Positions 1 through 8,382 are shown, counted from the first letter of the stretch. The stretch: DNA of 64,000 nucleotides from SIG607 sp045586405 (GCA_045586405.1 JAZNAG010000042.1:1-64000); one strand, 5' to 3'. A program made the numbers and translations. The notes: a model not told the origin generated them from the sequence alone.

Positions 1-1
1 C

Positions 2-763
2 AAAATTGCAGACGTGTCCGCAGATTATCAATATACCCTCACCGCTTCTTTTACATCTTCCGGGCTTGCCCTGAACGGAATTTCCTCGATAGGTGAGTGG
101 AATGTGATCCGTTCCACTCTGGAGTCAAACATCATTGCATATGAACTGGAAGCGGACACCATTGCTGAAACAGATCAGGCGGGTCAGGTTTGCTTTGAAG
201 GGCTGAAACCAGGTCTTTATCTGGCTGTAACAGCGCCTGTGACCCAGAATAGTCTGCGCTGCTCCTTCCAGTCTGCCCTGGTTGCGCTGCCAGGTTTAGG
301 CAGTGATGGGTGCTGGCAGTATGAGACTTCCGTTTCCTCCAAACCGGAAATCATCACCCCAACAGAAGATATTCAGCTTAAGGTACTGAAGCTTTGGAAG
401 GGTGATAGCGGAAGCTCAGCGCGACCTACATCAATTGAGGTAGAGATATTCCGTAACAGCACAAGCTATCAAACGGTAACGCTATCAGAGGATAACCACT
501 GGACATATACTTGGTCTGCAAAAGATGATGGCTCGGATTGGAAAGTTGTCGAGCGTAATATTCCGACGGGATACACCATGACCATTGAGGAACGGAAAAC
601 TTCATTTGTGCTAACTAATACATTAAATCGGGATGTTCCCGATAATCCCGATTCACCACAGACAGGTGATACCTCGAATATTTTGCTTTGGGTTATTCTG
701 ATGATTGTCTCCGGCAGTATGCTTATTATCTTAGGAATCACGGGAAAGAGAAATCGCGTATGA
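2..763 (+). CDS. LPXTG-like anchored CnaB-domain surface protein, 5' end outside window
   Basis: The reading frame is open from the first bases, so the start lies upstream; the GTG at 14 is probably internal. The visible part has a beta-rich stretch with a 'KPGLYL' loop typical of pilin/Cna_B modules, then a clear CnaB domain (roughly residues 120-205 counted from base 14, with 'LKLWKGD', 'RPTSIEVEIF', 'WTYTWS' and a terminal 'FVLTNT' strand). The C-terminus is a sorting signal: SPQTG at residues 214-218, a hydrophobic helix and a basic tail (KRNR). Such proteins are linked to peptidoglycan or polymerised into pili by a sortase. The stop codon overlaps the start of the sortase-fold gene (ATGA), so the two are translationally coupled. 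The sorting motif is S-P-Q-T-G rather than L-P-x-T-G. Confidence 0.8.
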   Translation, partial: KIADVSADYQYTLTASFTSSGLALNGISSIGEWNVIRSTLESNIIAYELEADTIAETDQAGQVCFEGLKPGLYLAVTAPVTQNSLRCSFQSALVALPGLGSDGCWQYETSVSSKPEIITPTEDIQLKVLKLWKGDSGSSARPTSIEVEIFRNSTSYQTVTLSEDNHWTYTWSAKDDGSDWKVVERNIPTGYTMTIEERKTSFVLTNTLNRDVPDNPDSPQTGDTSNILLWVILMIVSGSMLIILGITGKRNRV

Positions 764-1350
764 TGAGCCGAAAAAATGATGTTATAAGAAAAATTCTAAT
801 AGTTATCGGCGTGTGCTTACTTGCGGCTGCAATAATACTCTTGTTTGCGTGGCAATGGAATATTCATACGTCTGAGCAAAAAGCAAAGGAATACGTAAAC
901 GTAATACGTGAGTTAATCCCCGAACCGCAAGGTGCCGTCCCGGAGGAACGCAGAGATAATACGATGTCAACCCTGTCCATTGATGGAACGGACTTTGTGG
1001 GAATATTGGAACTCCCACGATTTGGGTCGGTTCTTCCGGTTTGCGCAGAATGGGGAACCCCCTCAAAATGCCCTTGCCGATTCAGCGGAAGTGTATATGA
1101 TCGTACCATGCAGATCGGTGGCACATCCCAAAAAGGTCAGTATGATTTTTACCGTGATATTTCCGTAGGAGATAGTGTTTTCTTTACGGATATGGAAGGT
1201 AATCGTTTCTCGTACACAGTAACCGATATTCGCTATGAGAAAAATGCAGACCAATCCACCCTACAACGCAAGGATGCGTCCTTAACGCTGTTTGTTAAGA
1301 ATGTGTATGCTTTTGAATACGTAATCATTTACTGCGATATTGTTCATTAA
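760..1350 (+). CDS. Sortase-fold membrane protein lacking the catalytic His, Cys and Arg
   Basis: 196 residues from the ATG at 760, which overlaps the previous stop; GGAAAGAG lies about 10 bases upstream. Residues 10-31 form an N-terminal membrane anchor. The rest follows the sortase fold as seen in pilin-locus sortases: 'GILELPRFG' (81-89), 'PVCAEWG', 'CRFSGSVY' (106-113), 'GDSVFFTD' and 'ASLTLF' (173-178). At the catalytic places the residues differ: the usual A-H-N reads G121-T122-S123, the T-C after 'LTLF' reads V179-K180, and the distal Arg reads Y187. It is therefore predicted to be unable to perform transpeptidation. It may be a binding or scaffold partner of the neighbouring surface protein, or a decaying gene, although the frame is intact. 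Sortase homology is confident; inactivity is inferred from the missing triad. Confidence 0.75.
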   Translation: MMSRKNDVIRKILIVIGVCLLAAAIILLFAWQWNIHTSEQKAKEYVNVIRELIPEPQGAVPEERRDNTMSTLSIDGTDFVGILELPRFGSVLPVCAEWGTPSKCPCRFSGSVYDRTMQIGGTSQKGQYDFYRDISVGDSVFFTDMEGNRFSYTVTDIRYEKNADQSTLQRKDASLTLFVKNVYAFEYVIIYCDIVH

Positions 1351-1405
1351 TACTATAAATGTGTCAATCAAGCACCTAATCACAGTCGAAGAATTAAAAA
1401 AAGAT

Positions 1406-1447
1406 GAACCTATCCTTTCCGAAAAGAAAGCGTAGGTTCGTTTTTTG
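1406..1447 (+). terminator. Rho-independent terminator after the sortase-fold gene
   Basis: Imperfect stem GAACCTATCCTTTC / GAAAGCGTAGGTTC around a short loop, followed by TTTTTTG. It ends the surface-protein/sortase transcript. Confidence 0.75.
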
Positions 1448-1727
1448 TTTGTAGGCGAATACTATTGTAGTAACTAAGGGCATAGTTTAAGGTGCCTTTT
1501 CTTTATAAAAATTAAAAAACAATTGGAAATTCTACTCATAATTTCTACAAAAAGTGTGATACTAACAAAGAGCAAAAAACAACAACTCGTCCCAGATAAG
1601 GACCTTGGTCGGGTCGTGCTTTTTTGATGGAACGAGGCTTGATTTGAACAAATCAATAAATCCCGAAAACCCGCATAAATACTGGGTTTTCGGCACATTT
1701 TAGAGTAGAGAAAAGGAGTAGAAATAT
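1448..1727. other. Non-coding spacer with an AbrB-like fragment and a hairpin
   Basis: No intact gene is seen. At 1595-1627 the plus strand reads D-K-D-L-G-R-V-V-L-F-stop, matching the D-D-L-G-R-V-V core at the start of SpoVT/AbrB proteins; it could be a relic or chance. At 1663-1693 a perfect 10-bp stem (CCGAAAACCC / GGGTTTTCGG, 11-nt loop) stands just before the spoVT ribosome site. This stretch separates surface-protein genes from the housekeeping region and may be an insertion boundary; no transposase or att duplication is visible. Confidence 0.35.
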
Positions 1728-2261
1728 ATGAAAGCAACAGGTATTGTTAGACGCATAGACGACCTTGGTCGTGTTGTTATCCCGAAAGAGATTAGAAGGA
1801 CTATGCGGATTCGTGAGGGAGATCCTTTGGAAATATTTACCGGAGCAAGTGGCGAGGTTGTATTCAAAAAGTATTCGCCGGTTGGAGAGCTTAGCGAGAG
1901 CGCGGCGGTGTATGCCGATTCTATTATAAAATGCTCTTCTCTGCCCGTAATAATTTGCGACAGAGATTCTTGCGTGGCGGCGGCGGGTATATCTAAAAAA
2001 GAGGTTTTAGAGCGCCGCATATCCCCTACCCTTGAAGAAATAATTGAGTCACGAAAGGAAGCCTCTATTCCTACAGACAAGGTGGCGGAAGCACTTGAGG
2101 GAACATCACTAAGACTTCTTTTTGCCGCGCCGATTATCAGCAGTGGTGACCTTTGCGGCTGTGTAGCACTGGTAGGTAACGAAGCAACCGCTCCCACCGA
2201 CAGTGATATGAATCTTGTTCGTGTAGCGGCGCTGTTTTTAGGCAAACAAATGGAAGAATAA
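1728..2261 (+). CDS. spoVT: Stage V sporulation protein T-like regulator (AbrB N-terminal domain)
   Basis: 177 residues, the usual SpoVT length. Residues 1-50 are a swapped-hairpin AbrB/MazE DNA-binding domain ('GIVRRIDDLGRVVIPKEIRR', 'GDPLEIF'); the C-terminal part resembles the GAF-like domain of SpoVT ('CSSLPVIICDRD', 'APIISSGDLCGCVALVG'). In Bacillus SpoVT tunes sigma-G-dependent forespore genes; here the role is inferred by homology. AAAAGGAG sits about 9 bases before the ATG. It stands alone between the spacer hairpin and the rimP promoter. Confidence that it is SpoVT rather than a general AbrB paralogue rests on the C-terminal domain. Confidence 0.88.
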   Translation: MKATGIVRRIDDLGRVVIPKEIRRTMRIREGDPLEIFTGASGEVVFKKYSPVGELSESAAVYADSIIKCSSLPVIICDRDSCVAAAGISKKEVLERRISPTLEEIIESRKEASIPTDKVAEALEGTSLRLLFAAPIISSGDLCGCVALVGNEATAPTDSDMNLVRVAALFLGKQMEE

Positions 2262-2268
2262 AAAATAC

Positions 2269-2297
2269 TTGATTTTTGAGACAAAAAGTGGTATACT
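2269..2297 (+). promoter_or_regulatory. Sigma-A-type promoter of the rimP-nusA-infB operon
   Basis: TTGATT (2269-2274), 17-bp spacer, TATACT (2292-2297). It begins just after the spoVT stop and precedes a leader of about 70 nt ahead of rimP. Confidence 0.75.
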
Positions 2298-2320
2298 ATC
2301 TAAAGTAAGAAAGGAAACGA

Positions 2321-2350
2321 GTGAGCGGTTAAAGCCGCTCACTTTTATTT
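2321..2350 (+). promoter_or_regulatory. Leader hairpin with U-rich tail upstream of rimP
   Basis: GTGAGCGG / CCGCTCAC perfect 8-bp stem (2321-2342) followed by TTTTATTT. It lies between promoter and first gene, so it would act as an attenuator rather than a gene-end terminator. NusA itself modulates pausing and termination, which makes autogenous control plausible but unproven. Confidence 0.55.
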
Positions 2351-2375
2351 CGCAAAAAAGATAAGAGGTGTTACT

Positions 2376-2825
2376 ATGGCAAACATTGCCGAAACCGTTA
2401 CCTTACTTATCAAAGATACGGTAGAAGCTCAGGGCGTTTCTCTTTGGGACGTGCGCTTTGTAAAAGAAGGCGCTGACTGGTTTTTACGTATATTTATAGA
2501 TAAGGAAGACGGCATTTCTATTGACGACTGTGTAAATGTTTCTCACGCAATAGACCCTATTATTGATGAAGCTGACCCTATCGACCATTCATACTGTATG
2601 GAGGTTTCATCTCCCGGAATTGACCGCGAGTTAACCCGTCCTGAGCATTTTGAGAAAATGACGGGCAAAAACATTAAGGTACGTCTTTACAAAGCGCTTG
2701 ACGGCGTAAAGGAATTTGTAGGACAGCTTATATCCTACGACGAAACACTTGTAATTGATACCGAAGACGGCAAAAAAGAATTTGACAAAAAAGCCGTCAG
2801 CAAGGTTCATCTTTTTGAAGAATAA
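2376..2825 (+). CDS. rimP: Ribosome maturation factor RimP
   Basis: 149 residues, standard RimP length. It shows the N-terminal alpha/beta domain with 'LRIFIDKEDGISIDDCVNVSHAI' spread over residues 32-54 and the signature 'MEVSSPGIDRELT', followed by a C-terminal SH3-like barrel ('GKNIKVRLY', 'EFVGQLISYDE'). RimP is needed for late assembly of the 30S subunit. It is first in the conserved rimP-nusA-ylxR-ylxQ-infB-rbfA order. The downstream nusA follows within about 20 bases. Confidence 0.95.
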   Translation: MANIAETVTLLIKDTVEAQGVSLWDVRFVKEGADWFLRIFIDKEDGISIDDCVNVSHAIDPIIDEADPIDHSYCMEVSSPGIDRELTRPEHFEKMTGKNIKVRLYKALDGVKEFVGQLISYDETLVIDTEDGKKEFDKKAVSKVHLFEE

Positions 2826-2845
2826 TATTGGAGGTAAAACGGAAA

Positions 2846-3940
2846 ATGGCTAGAAAAACTGTTAAGAAAAAAGAAAACGATTATTCCGAATTTTTCGCAG
2901 CCCTTGCTGCTATGGAGGAGGAAAAAGGTATTCCCCAAAGCGAGATAGCGCAGAAAATTGCTGAGGCAATTGTTGTTGCTTCCCGTAAAGACTACGACGG
3001 CAACGATGTTGTAAAGTGCACCATAGACCCTGAAAACAAGATTTTCAGCGTTGTTGCAAGAAAAGAAGTTGTAGAGGAAATTGAAAACCCCTATACTCAG
3101 ATCTTAAAGGAAGAGGCTGTTAAAATTGACGCCGCTGCCGCAGAGCAGGGCTTTGTTGACATTCCTCTTGACCCTGCAAAGTTCGGTCGCGTTGTTGCAC
3201 AGAACTCAAGAAATAACTTCCATCAGGGTGTAAGAGATGCCGAGCGCGGACAGACTCTTGCTCAGTTTCAGAGCAAAGCAAAGGATATTGTTACCGCCCT
3301 TGTTCAGAGAATTGATCCTAAAACCGGTAACGCCTCTATTCTTATCGGTCATGCTGAGGCTACTCTGCCCAAGACCGAGCAGGTACCCGACGAAGTAATT
3401 AAAGAGGGCGACCACATTAAAGTTTACATTGTTGACGTTAAGACCACCGAAAGAGGTCCTCGTGTAATGCTCTCCCGCACCCACGCCGACCTTGTTAAGC
3501 GTCTTTTTGAAACCGAGGTTCCGGAAATTTTTGACGGCACCATTCAGGTTAAATCTATTTCACGTCAGGCAGGCTCCCGTACTAAAATTGCCGTTTACAG
3601 TGCTGACAGCGAAATTGATGCAATAGGTGCTTGTATCGGTCAGCACGGTGTTCGTGTTAACAAGATAGTTGAAGAGCTTGGCGGCGAAAAAATTGATATC
3701 GTAAAATACAGCGATGATCCTGCCGTATTTATAAGCGAAGCTCTCTCCCCTGCTAAAGTTCTGTCTGTTGAAATTATCAGCGAAGAGCTTAAATCCTGCA
3801 GAGTTACCGTTCCCGATTCACAGTTATCTCTTGCTATCGGCAATAAAGGACAGAATGTTCGTCTTGCCGCAAGACTTACCGGTTGGAAAATTGATATCCA
3901 TCCCGAAAGCGGTTTCTATGAGGGAAGCGCAGAGGAATAA
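2846..3940 (+). CDS. nusA: Transcription termination/antitermination factor NusA
   Basis: 364 residues from the ATG at 2846; GGAGG at 2831-2835 supports this start over the in-frame TTG at 2828, which lies before the Shine-Dalgarno. Domains in order: RNA-polymerase-binding N-terminal domain (1-125), S1 domain (about 130-200), then KH1 ('IGACIGQHGVRV') and KH2 ('AIGNKGQNVRLAARLTGWKIDI'-like end). It has no long acidic C-terminal repeats, as is usual for Bacillota. NusA binds polymerase and nascent RNA to control pausing. It is co-transcribed with rimP and the initiation factor genes. Confidence 0.96.
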   Translation: MARKTVKKKENDYSEFFAALAAMEEEKGIPQSEIAQKIAEAIVVASRKDYDGNDVVKCTIDPENKIFSVVARKEVVEEIENPYTQILKEEAVKIDAAAAEQGFVDIPLDPAKFGRVVAQNSRNNFHQGVRDAERGQTLAQFQSKAKDIVTALVQRIDPKTGNASILIGHAEATLPKTEQVPDEVIKEGDHIKVYIVDVKTTERGPRVMLSRTHADLVKRLFETEVPEIFDGTIQVKSISRQAGSRTKIAVYSADSEIDAIGACIGQHGVRVNKIVEELGGEKIDIVKYSDDPAVFISEALSPAKVLSVEIISEELKSCRVTVPDSQLSLAIGNKGQNVRLAARLTGWKIDIHPESGFYEGSAEE

Positions 3941-3943
3941 GCT

Positions 3944-4201
3944 ATGGTTAAGAAGATACCTGTTCGCCAATGCACAGGCTGTGGCGAAAGAAAACCCAAG
4001 AACGAGCTTATCCGCATAGTAAGAACTCCCGAAAAGAACATAGTTTTAGATTTTACGGGGAAACAAAACGGCAGAGGCGCATATATTTGTAAAAGCAAGG
4101 ACTGTCTTGCTCTTGCCGTAAAGAAAAAGCGTCTTGATAATGCCTTCGGCACCGTTGTTCCCATAGAAATTATTGACAGTCTTGAAAAGGAGCTTATTTA
4201 A
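3944..4201 (+). CDS. rnpM: YlxR/RnpM RNA-binding protein (DUF448)
   Basis: 85 residues starting three bases after the nusA stop. Family signature 'RQCTGCGERKPKNELIRIVR', then 'GRGAYICKSKDCL' and a basic C-terminal helix. In B. subtilis YlxR (RnpM) binds RNase P RNA and modulates its activity. Location between nusA and ylxQ is universal in this group and settles the identification. Confidence 0.93.
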   Translation: MVKKIPVRQCTGCGERKPKNELIRIVRTPEKNIVLDFTGKQNGRGAYICKSKDCLALAVKKKRLDNAFGTVVPIEIIDSLEKELI

Positions 4202-4202
4202 T

Positions 4203-4502
4203 TTGAACGACAAATTTCTAACCTTGCTTGGTTTTGCAAGTAAATCGGGCAACCTTTCTTTTGGCGCAGACAGTGTTAAGGAAGCGCTTAAAAGAAATAA
4301 GGCGAAGCTTGTTATCATAGCAAAGGATATTTCAGACAAATCACGCAAAGAGGCAAAGTTTTTTGCAAAAGAAACTCCCGTTATTGAGGCAGATTACGAT
4401 ACAGATGCCATTTCCCACGCAATCGGGAAAAAAGCGGGTATAATAAGCGTTAATGAAATAGGCTTTGCAAATGCAATACGAGGAGGAAATGCCAATGGCT
4501 AA
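4203..4502 (+). CDS. ylxQ: L7Ae-family ribosomal protein YlxQ
   Basis: 99 residues from a TTG start at 4203, with AAAAGGAG ending about 10 bases upstream. The L7Ae/L30e/S12e fold is marked by 'LLGFASKSGNLSFGADSVKEAL' at the N-terminus, 'AKLVIIAKDIS' and 'VPVIEADYD'-like middle (here 'TPVIEADYDTD'). Such proteins bind kink-turn RNA. The 3' end overlaps infB by 8 bases. Confidence 0.92.
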   Translation: MNDKFLTLLGFASKSGNLSFGADSVKEALKRNKAKLVIIAKDISDKSRKEAKFFAKETPVIEADYDTDAISHAIGKKAGIISVNEIGFANAIRGGNANG

Positions 4503-7026
4503 AATTAAAATCAGCGATCTTGCTAAAGATCTTAATATGTCTTCAAAAGACCTTGTGGCTTTCATTGAAAAATGCACGGGCAGTGAAAAGAAAACCGCAG
4601 GCAGTATAGAAGATAGTGAATTTAACATAATTATGGATAAACTGACAGCTAAAAACGCTGTCAAGAGTTTTGATGACTATTTTGCTACAGGCGCAGAGGC
4701 TCAGGAGAAAATGGCGGCACAGCGACAGGCTGTAAAGGATAAGAAACTTGCCGACCAGATGGCTATTCTTGAGCAGTTAAAGGCTGCTCAGGCTGCTCAG
4801 GCCGCTCCCGCTAAAGAGGAGAAAAAGGCAGAAGAAAAAGCTGCTCCCAAAAAGGCGGAGAAGAAACCTGCTCCTGCCAAAGAGGAGAAAAAGGCTGAGC
4901 CCGTAAAAGAAGAAAAGAAGGCTGTTAAAGAGCCTAAAAAAGAAAAGGCTCAGGTTGAAGAAAAGGCTCAAAAGGAATTCAAGCCGTCTGATCCTAATCC
5001 CTTTAAAAAGCGTGAAAAGAAAGAAAATGCAGGTGCCGCACCTAACAGAGGCCCTGTTGAAATTCGTCGTGTTGATACCCGCACCAACACCGTTGATATG
5101 GAAAAATACAACGAAAAATATGAAAATATTGCTCCTGCAAACTCTATGAAGGATAACTTTGCCAAAAAGCAGAAAATCCGTCAGAAGTCGCAGGATTACA
5201 AGCGTCCTCAGGGTGCTAAGAGAGAAACCGAGGCCGACAAACTCCGCCGTCTTCAGCTGGAAAAAATCAAGAAAACACCTATTCTTGTTACTGTCGGTGA
5301 CGAAATTACCGTCGGTGAGCTTGCCGAAAAGCTCAAGAAAACAGCTGCCGAGGTTATCAAGACTCTTATGAAGCTCGGTATGATAGCTACCGTTAATCAG
5401 GTTATCGACTATGACACCGCCGAAATCGTTGTAACCGAAATGGGCGGACGTATCGAAAGACAGATAGTTGTTACCATTGAAGATCGTATTATGGACGATA
5501 CCGAGGATACCGAGGAAACCTTAAAGCCCAGAGATCCCGTTATTGTTGTTATGGGCCACGTTGACCACGGTAAAACCTCTATTCTTGATGCTATCCGTAA
5601 ATCCTCTGTTGCCTCAGGCGAAGCAGGCGGTATTACCCAGCATATTGGTGCTTACAGAGTAAATTACGAAGGCAACGATATCACATTCCTTGACACACCC
5701 GGACACGCCGCATTTACCGCTATGCGTCTGCGCGGTGCCATGGCTACCGATATTGCGGTACTTGTTGTTGCCGCTGACGATGGTATTATGCCCCAGACCA
5801 TTGAGGCTATAAACCACGCAAAAGCCGCAAATGTGCAGATAATCGTAGCTATCAACAAGATGGATAAACCCGAAGCAAACCCCGATCGTATTTTACAGCA
5901 GCTTACAGAGCATGAGCTTGTTCCTGAAAAATGGGGCGGCGATGTTATCTGTGTTCCCGTTTCTGCCAAAACCGGTGAGGGTATTGATACACTTCTTGAA
6001 AACATTCTGCTTGTTGCAGATGTTATGGAGCTTAAGGCTAACCCCGACAGAAAAGCAAAGGGTACTGTTATTGAAGCCCGTCTTGACAAAGGTCGCGGTC
6101 CTGTTGCTACATTACTTGTTCAGTCCGGTACACTTCACTCCGGCGACATTATAGTTGCAGGTACCTCTGTTGGTAGAGTTCGCACCATGACTAATGAAAA
6201 CGGTAAAAATCTTAAGGTTGCAGGTCCTTCTGTACCTGTTGAGATTACCGGTCTTACCGAAACTCCTGCCGCAGGCGACACCTTCGACGCTGTTAGCGAC
6301 GAAAGACTTGCCCGTGAGCTTGTTGAACAGCGTAAGTCGAAAATTAAGGAAGAAGAATTCAATGCCGCAACCAAGGTTACCCTTGACAATCTTTTCGGAA
6401 AGCTTAGCGAAGGCGACCTTAAAGAGCTTGGCGTTATCATTAAAGCCGACGTTCAGGGTTCTGTTGAGGCTGTTAAGGATTCTCTTGTTAAACTTTCAAA
6501 TGATGAAGTTCGCATTAAGGTGCTTCACGGCGGCGTTGGCGCAATTAACGAGTCTGACGTTGTACTTGCAGGCACAGGCGGTGCTATCATAGTAGGCTTT
6601 AACGTTCGTCCCGACCCCATTGCAAAGGAACTTGCCGAGAGGGATGGTGTTGATATTCGTCTTTACCGCGTAATTTACGACTGTATTGATGAAATTGAAC
6701 AGGCTATGAAGGGTATGCTGGCTCCCAAAACCAGAGAGGTTGTTATTGGTGATATTGAAGTCAGAGATACCTATAAAATATCTAACGTCGGTACCATTGC
6801 AGGTGCTTATGTAACTAGCGGCAGAGTAACCAGAAACGCATCTATCCGTGTAGTTCGTGACGGTATAGTTGTAGCTGAAGATGCCATTGCTTCGCTACGC
6901 CGTTTCAAAGATGATGTAAAGGAAGTTGCTCAGGGTTACGAATGCGGTATCAGTCTTGAAAAATTTGCCGATATTAAGGTAGGCGATGTATTTGAAGCAT
7001 TTATTATCGAGGAGTACAGAGACTGA
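4495..7026 (+). CDS. infB: Translation initiation factor IF-2
   Basis: 843 residues from the ATG at 4495, eight bases after AGGAGG (4481-4486); an in-frame ATG at 4489 is too close to that site. After a small N-terminal helical domain comes a Lys/Ala/Glu-rich linker (about residues 85-180), then the IF2-N domain and the GTPase core with G1 'GHVDHGKTS', G3 'DTPGH' and G4 'NKMD', followed by domains II-IV ending in 'GYECGISLEKF'. IF-2 delivers initiator tRNA to the 30S subunit. The stop codon overlaps the rbfA start (TGATG). Confidence 0.97.
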   Translation: MAKIKISDLAKDLNMSSKDLVAFIEKCTGSEKKTAGSIEDSEFNIIMDKLTAKNAVKSFDDYFATGAEAQEKMAAQRQAVKDKKLADQMAILEQLKAAQAAQAAPAKEEKKAEEKAAPKKAEKKPAPAKEEKKAEPVKEEKKAVKEPKKEKAQVEEKAQKEFKPSDPNPFKKREKKENAGAAPNRGPVEIRRVDTRTNTVDMEKYNEKYENIAPANSMKDNFAKKQKIRQKSQDYKRPQGAKRETEADKLRRLQLEKIKKTPILVTVGDEITVGELAEKLKKTAAEVIKTLMKLGMIATVNQVIDYDTAEIVVTEMGGRIERQIVVTIEDRIMDDTEDTEETLKPRDPVIVVMGHVDHGKTSILDAIRKSSVASGEAGGITQHIGAYRVNYEGNDITFLDTPGHAAFTAMRLRGAMATDIAVLVVAADDGIMPQTIEAINHAKAANVQIIVAINKMDKPEANPDRILQQLTEHELVPEKWGGDVICVPVSAKTGEGIDTLLENILLVADVMELKANPDRKAKGTVIEARLDKGRGPVATLLVQSGTLHSGDIIVAGTSVGRVRTMTNENGKNLKVAGPSVPVEITGLTETPAAGDTFDAVSDERLARELVEQRKSKIKEEEFNAATKVTLDNLFGKLSEGDLKELGVIIKADVQGSVEAVKDSLVKLSNDEVRIKVLHGGVGAINESDVVLAGTGGAIIVGFNVRPDPIAKELAERDGVDIRLYRVIYDCIDEIEQAMKGMLAPKTREVVIGDIEVRDTYKISNVGTIAGAYVTSGRVTRNASIRVVRDGIVVAEDAIASLRRFKDDVKEVAQGYECGISLEKFADIKVGDVFEAFIIEEYRD

Positions 7027-7391
7027 TGGCAGGTTATAAAATAGACAGAATAACCTCTGATGTCCGTATTGCAATGGCTGATATCCTTCGTGATATCAAA
7101 GACCCCAGAGTTAGTAAAATGCTGAGCATTATAAAGGTGCAGGTAACAAACGATTTATCCTATGCCACCTTTTATGTCAGCGCTATTGAGGGAAAAGAAA
7201 TGACAGATTCATCGGTTAAGGCGCTTAAAGGCGCGGCAGGATATATCCGCCGCGAACTTGGAAGCAGAGTTAAAATGCGCAAGGTGCCCGAGGTGCGTTT
7301 TGTGGCTGATGACTCTATTTCTTTCAGCGCCCATATTTCCTCTATAATAGATTCTTTTGAGTCAGGCGGTGAGAGTGAAGATGAAAACTGA
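7026..7391 (+). CDS. rbfA: Ribosome-binding factor A
   Basis: 121 residues, standard length; KH-like fold with 'IKDPRV', 'VTNDLSYATFYVS', 'AAGYIRRELGSRVKMRKVPEV' split across residues 71-91 and 'VRFVADDS'. RbfA is a cold-adaptation 30S maturation factor. Its ATG overlaps the infB stop by one base, and its own 3' end overlaps nrnA by 11 bases. Confidence 0.95.
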   Translation: MAGYKIDRITSDVRIAMADILRDIKDPRVSKMLSIIKVQVTNDLSYATFYVSAIEGKEMTDSSVKALKGAAGYIRRELGSRVKMRKVPEVRFVADDSISFSAHISSIIDSFESGGESEDEN

Positions 7392-8382
7392 ACATAGCCT
7401 ATGTAAAGAATTGACCCTTGAAGGTGTTTGTGAGTTTTTAAAGATTCACGATGACTACCTTATTCTTTGTCATGCCACCCCCGACGGTGATACACTTGGC
7501 TCAGGCTACGCTTTAGCAACCTGTCTTTCACGTATGGGTAAAAAGTGTATGATAAAATGCGCTGACGAAATACCCAAAAAGTACGGTTATTTTACCTCTT
7601 ACTTTGAAAACAAAGAAATAGAATATAAAACCGTTATTGCGGTGGATACAGCCGATTTAATTTTACTTGGCAAACTGTCAGAAGATTTTTCGGGTAAAAT
7701 TGACCTTTGTATAGACCATCATATTTCAAACACCCATTTTTCAAAAAATCTTTATCTTGACTCTCGTGCGGCAGCTTGTTGCGAGTGTATTTACGATATA
7801 CTTTGCACTATGCCGGTGACTCTTGACGATATTTCGGCGGCTGCCCTTTATACAGGTCTTTCCACCGATACAGGCTCTTTCAAATACTCAAATGTTACGG
7901 CTAAAACCCACAGAATTGCTGCAGAGCTTTACTCTTTCGATATAAACCCTGCAGAAATCAGCCGCATTATGTTTGACACCAAATCTCGTGGCAGAATAGA
8001 GCTTGAAAGAATGGTGCTGGACAGCGCAGAGTTTCATTTCGGCGATAAGTGTATGCTGCTCACAGCCACCAATGAAATGAAAGAAAAAACCGGCTGTAGT
8101 GATAACGACCTTGAGGGCGTTGCTGTTATCTCTCGTTCTGTTGAGGGTGTTCTTGCAGGTGTTTCGGTAAAGGAAAAGGAAGACGGCAGTTATAAAATTT
8201 CTGTTCGCACCTATCCCCCGCTTAACGCTTCTGAAATATGCAAATGCCTTGGCGGCGGCGGTCATCAGAATGCCGCAGGTTGTATTTTAAACGGCGATAT
8301 TGAGTCGGTTAAAAAGCAAATCTTACAGGTAATAGAAAAAGCCTTGGAGGAAAGCAATGCAGGGACTTCTTCTGATAAATAA
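7381..8382 (+). CDS. nrnA: DHH/DHHA1 phosphoesterase, NrnA-like oligoribonuclease
   Basis: 333 residues from the ATG at 7381, inside the rbfA 3' end. Metal-binding motifs are visible: 'CHATPDGDTLGSGYAL' (DHH motif I form D-x-D), 'VAVDTAD', 'CIDHHISN' (the DHH motif) and 'STDTGSFKYSN'; the C-terminal DHHA1 domain ends in 'GGGGHQNAAG'. In Bacillus NrnA degrades nanoRNA and also dephosphorylates pAp. Its place between rbfA and truB is conserved in Bacillota. Confidence 0.92.
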   Translation: MKTEHSLCKELTLEGVCEFLKIHDDYLILCHATPDGDTLGSGYALATCLSRMGKKCMIKCADEIPKKYGYFTSYFENKEIEYKTVIAVDTADLILLGKLSEDFSGKIDLCIDHHISNTHFSKNLYLDSRAAACCECIYDILCTMPVTLDDISAAALYTGLSTDTGSFKYSNVTAKTHRIAAELYSFDINPAEISRIMFDTKSRGRIELERMVLDSAEFHFGDKCMLLTATNEMKEKTGCSDNDLEGVAVISRSVEGVLAGVSVKEKEDGSYKISVRTYPPLNASEICKCLGGGGHQNAAGCILNGDIESVKKQILQVIEKALEESNAGTSSDK

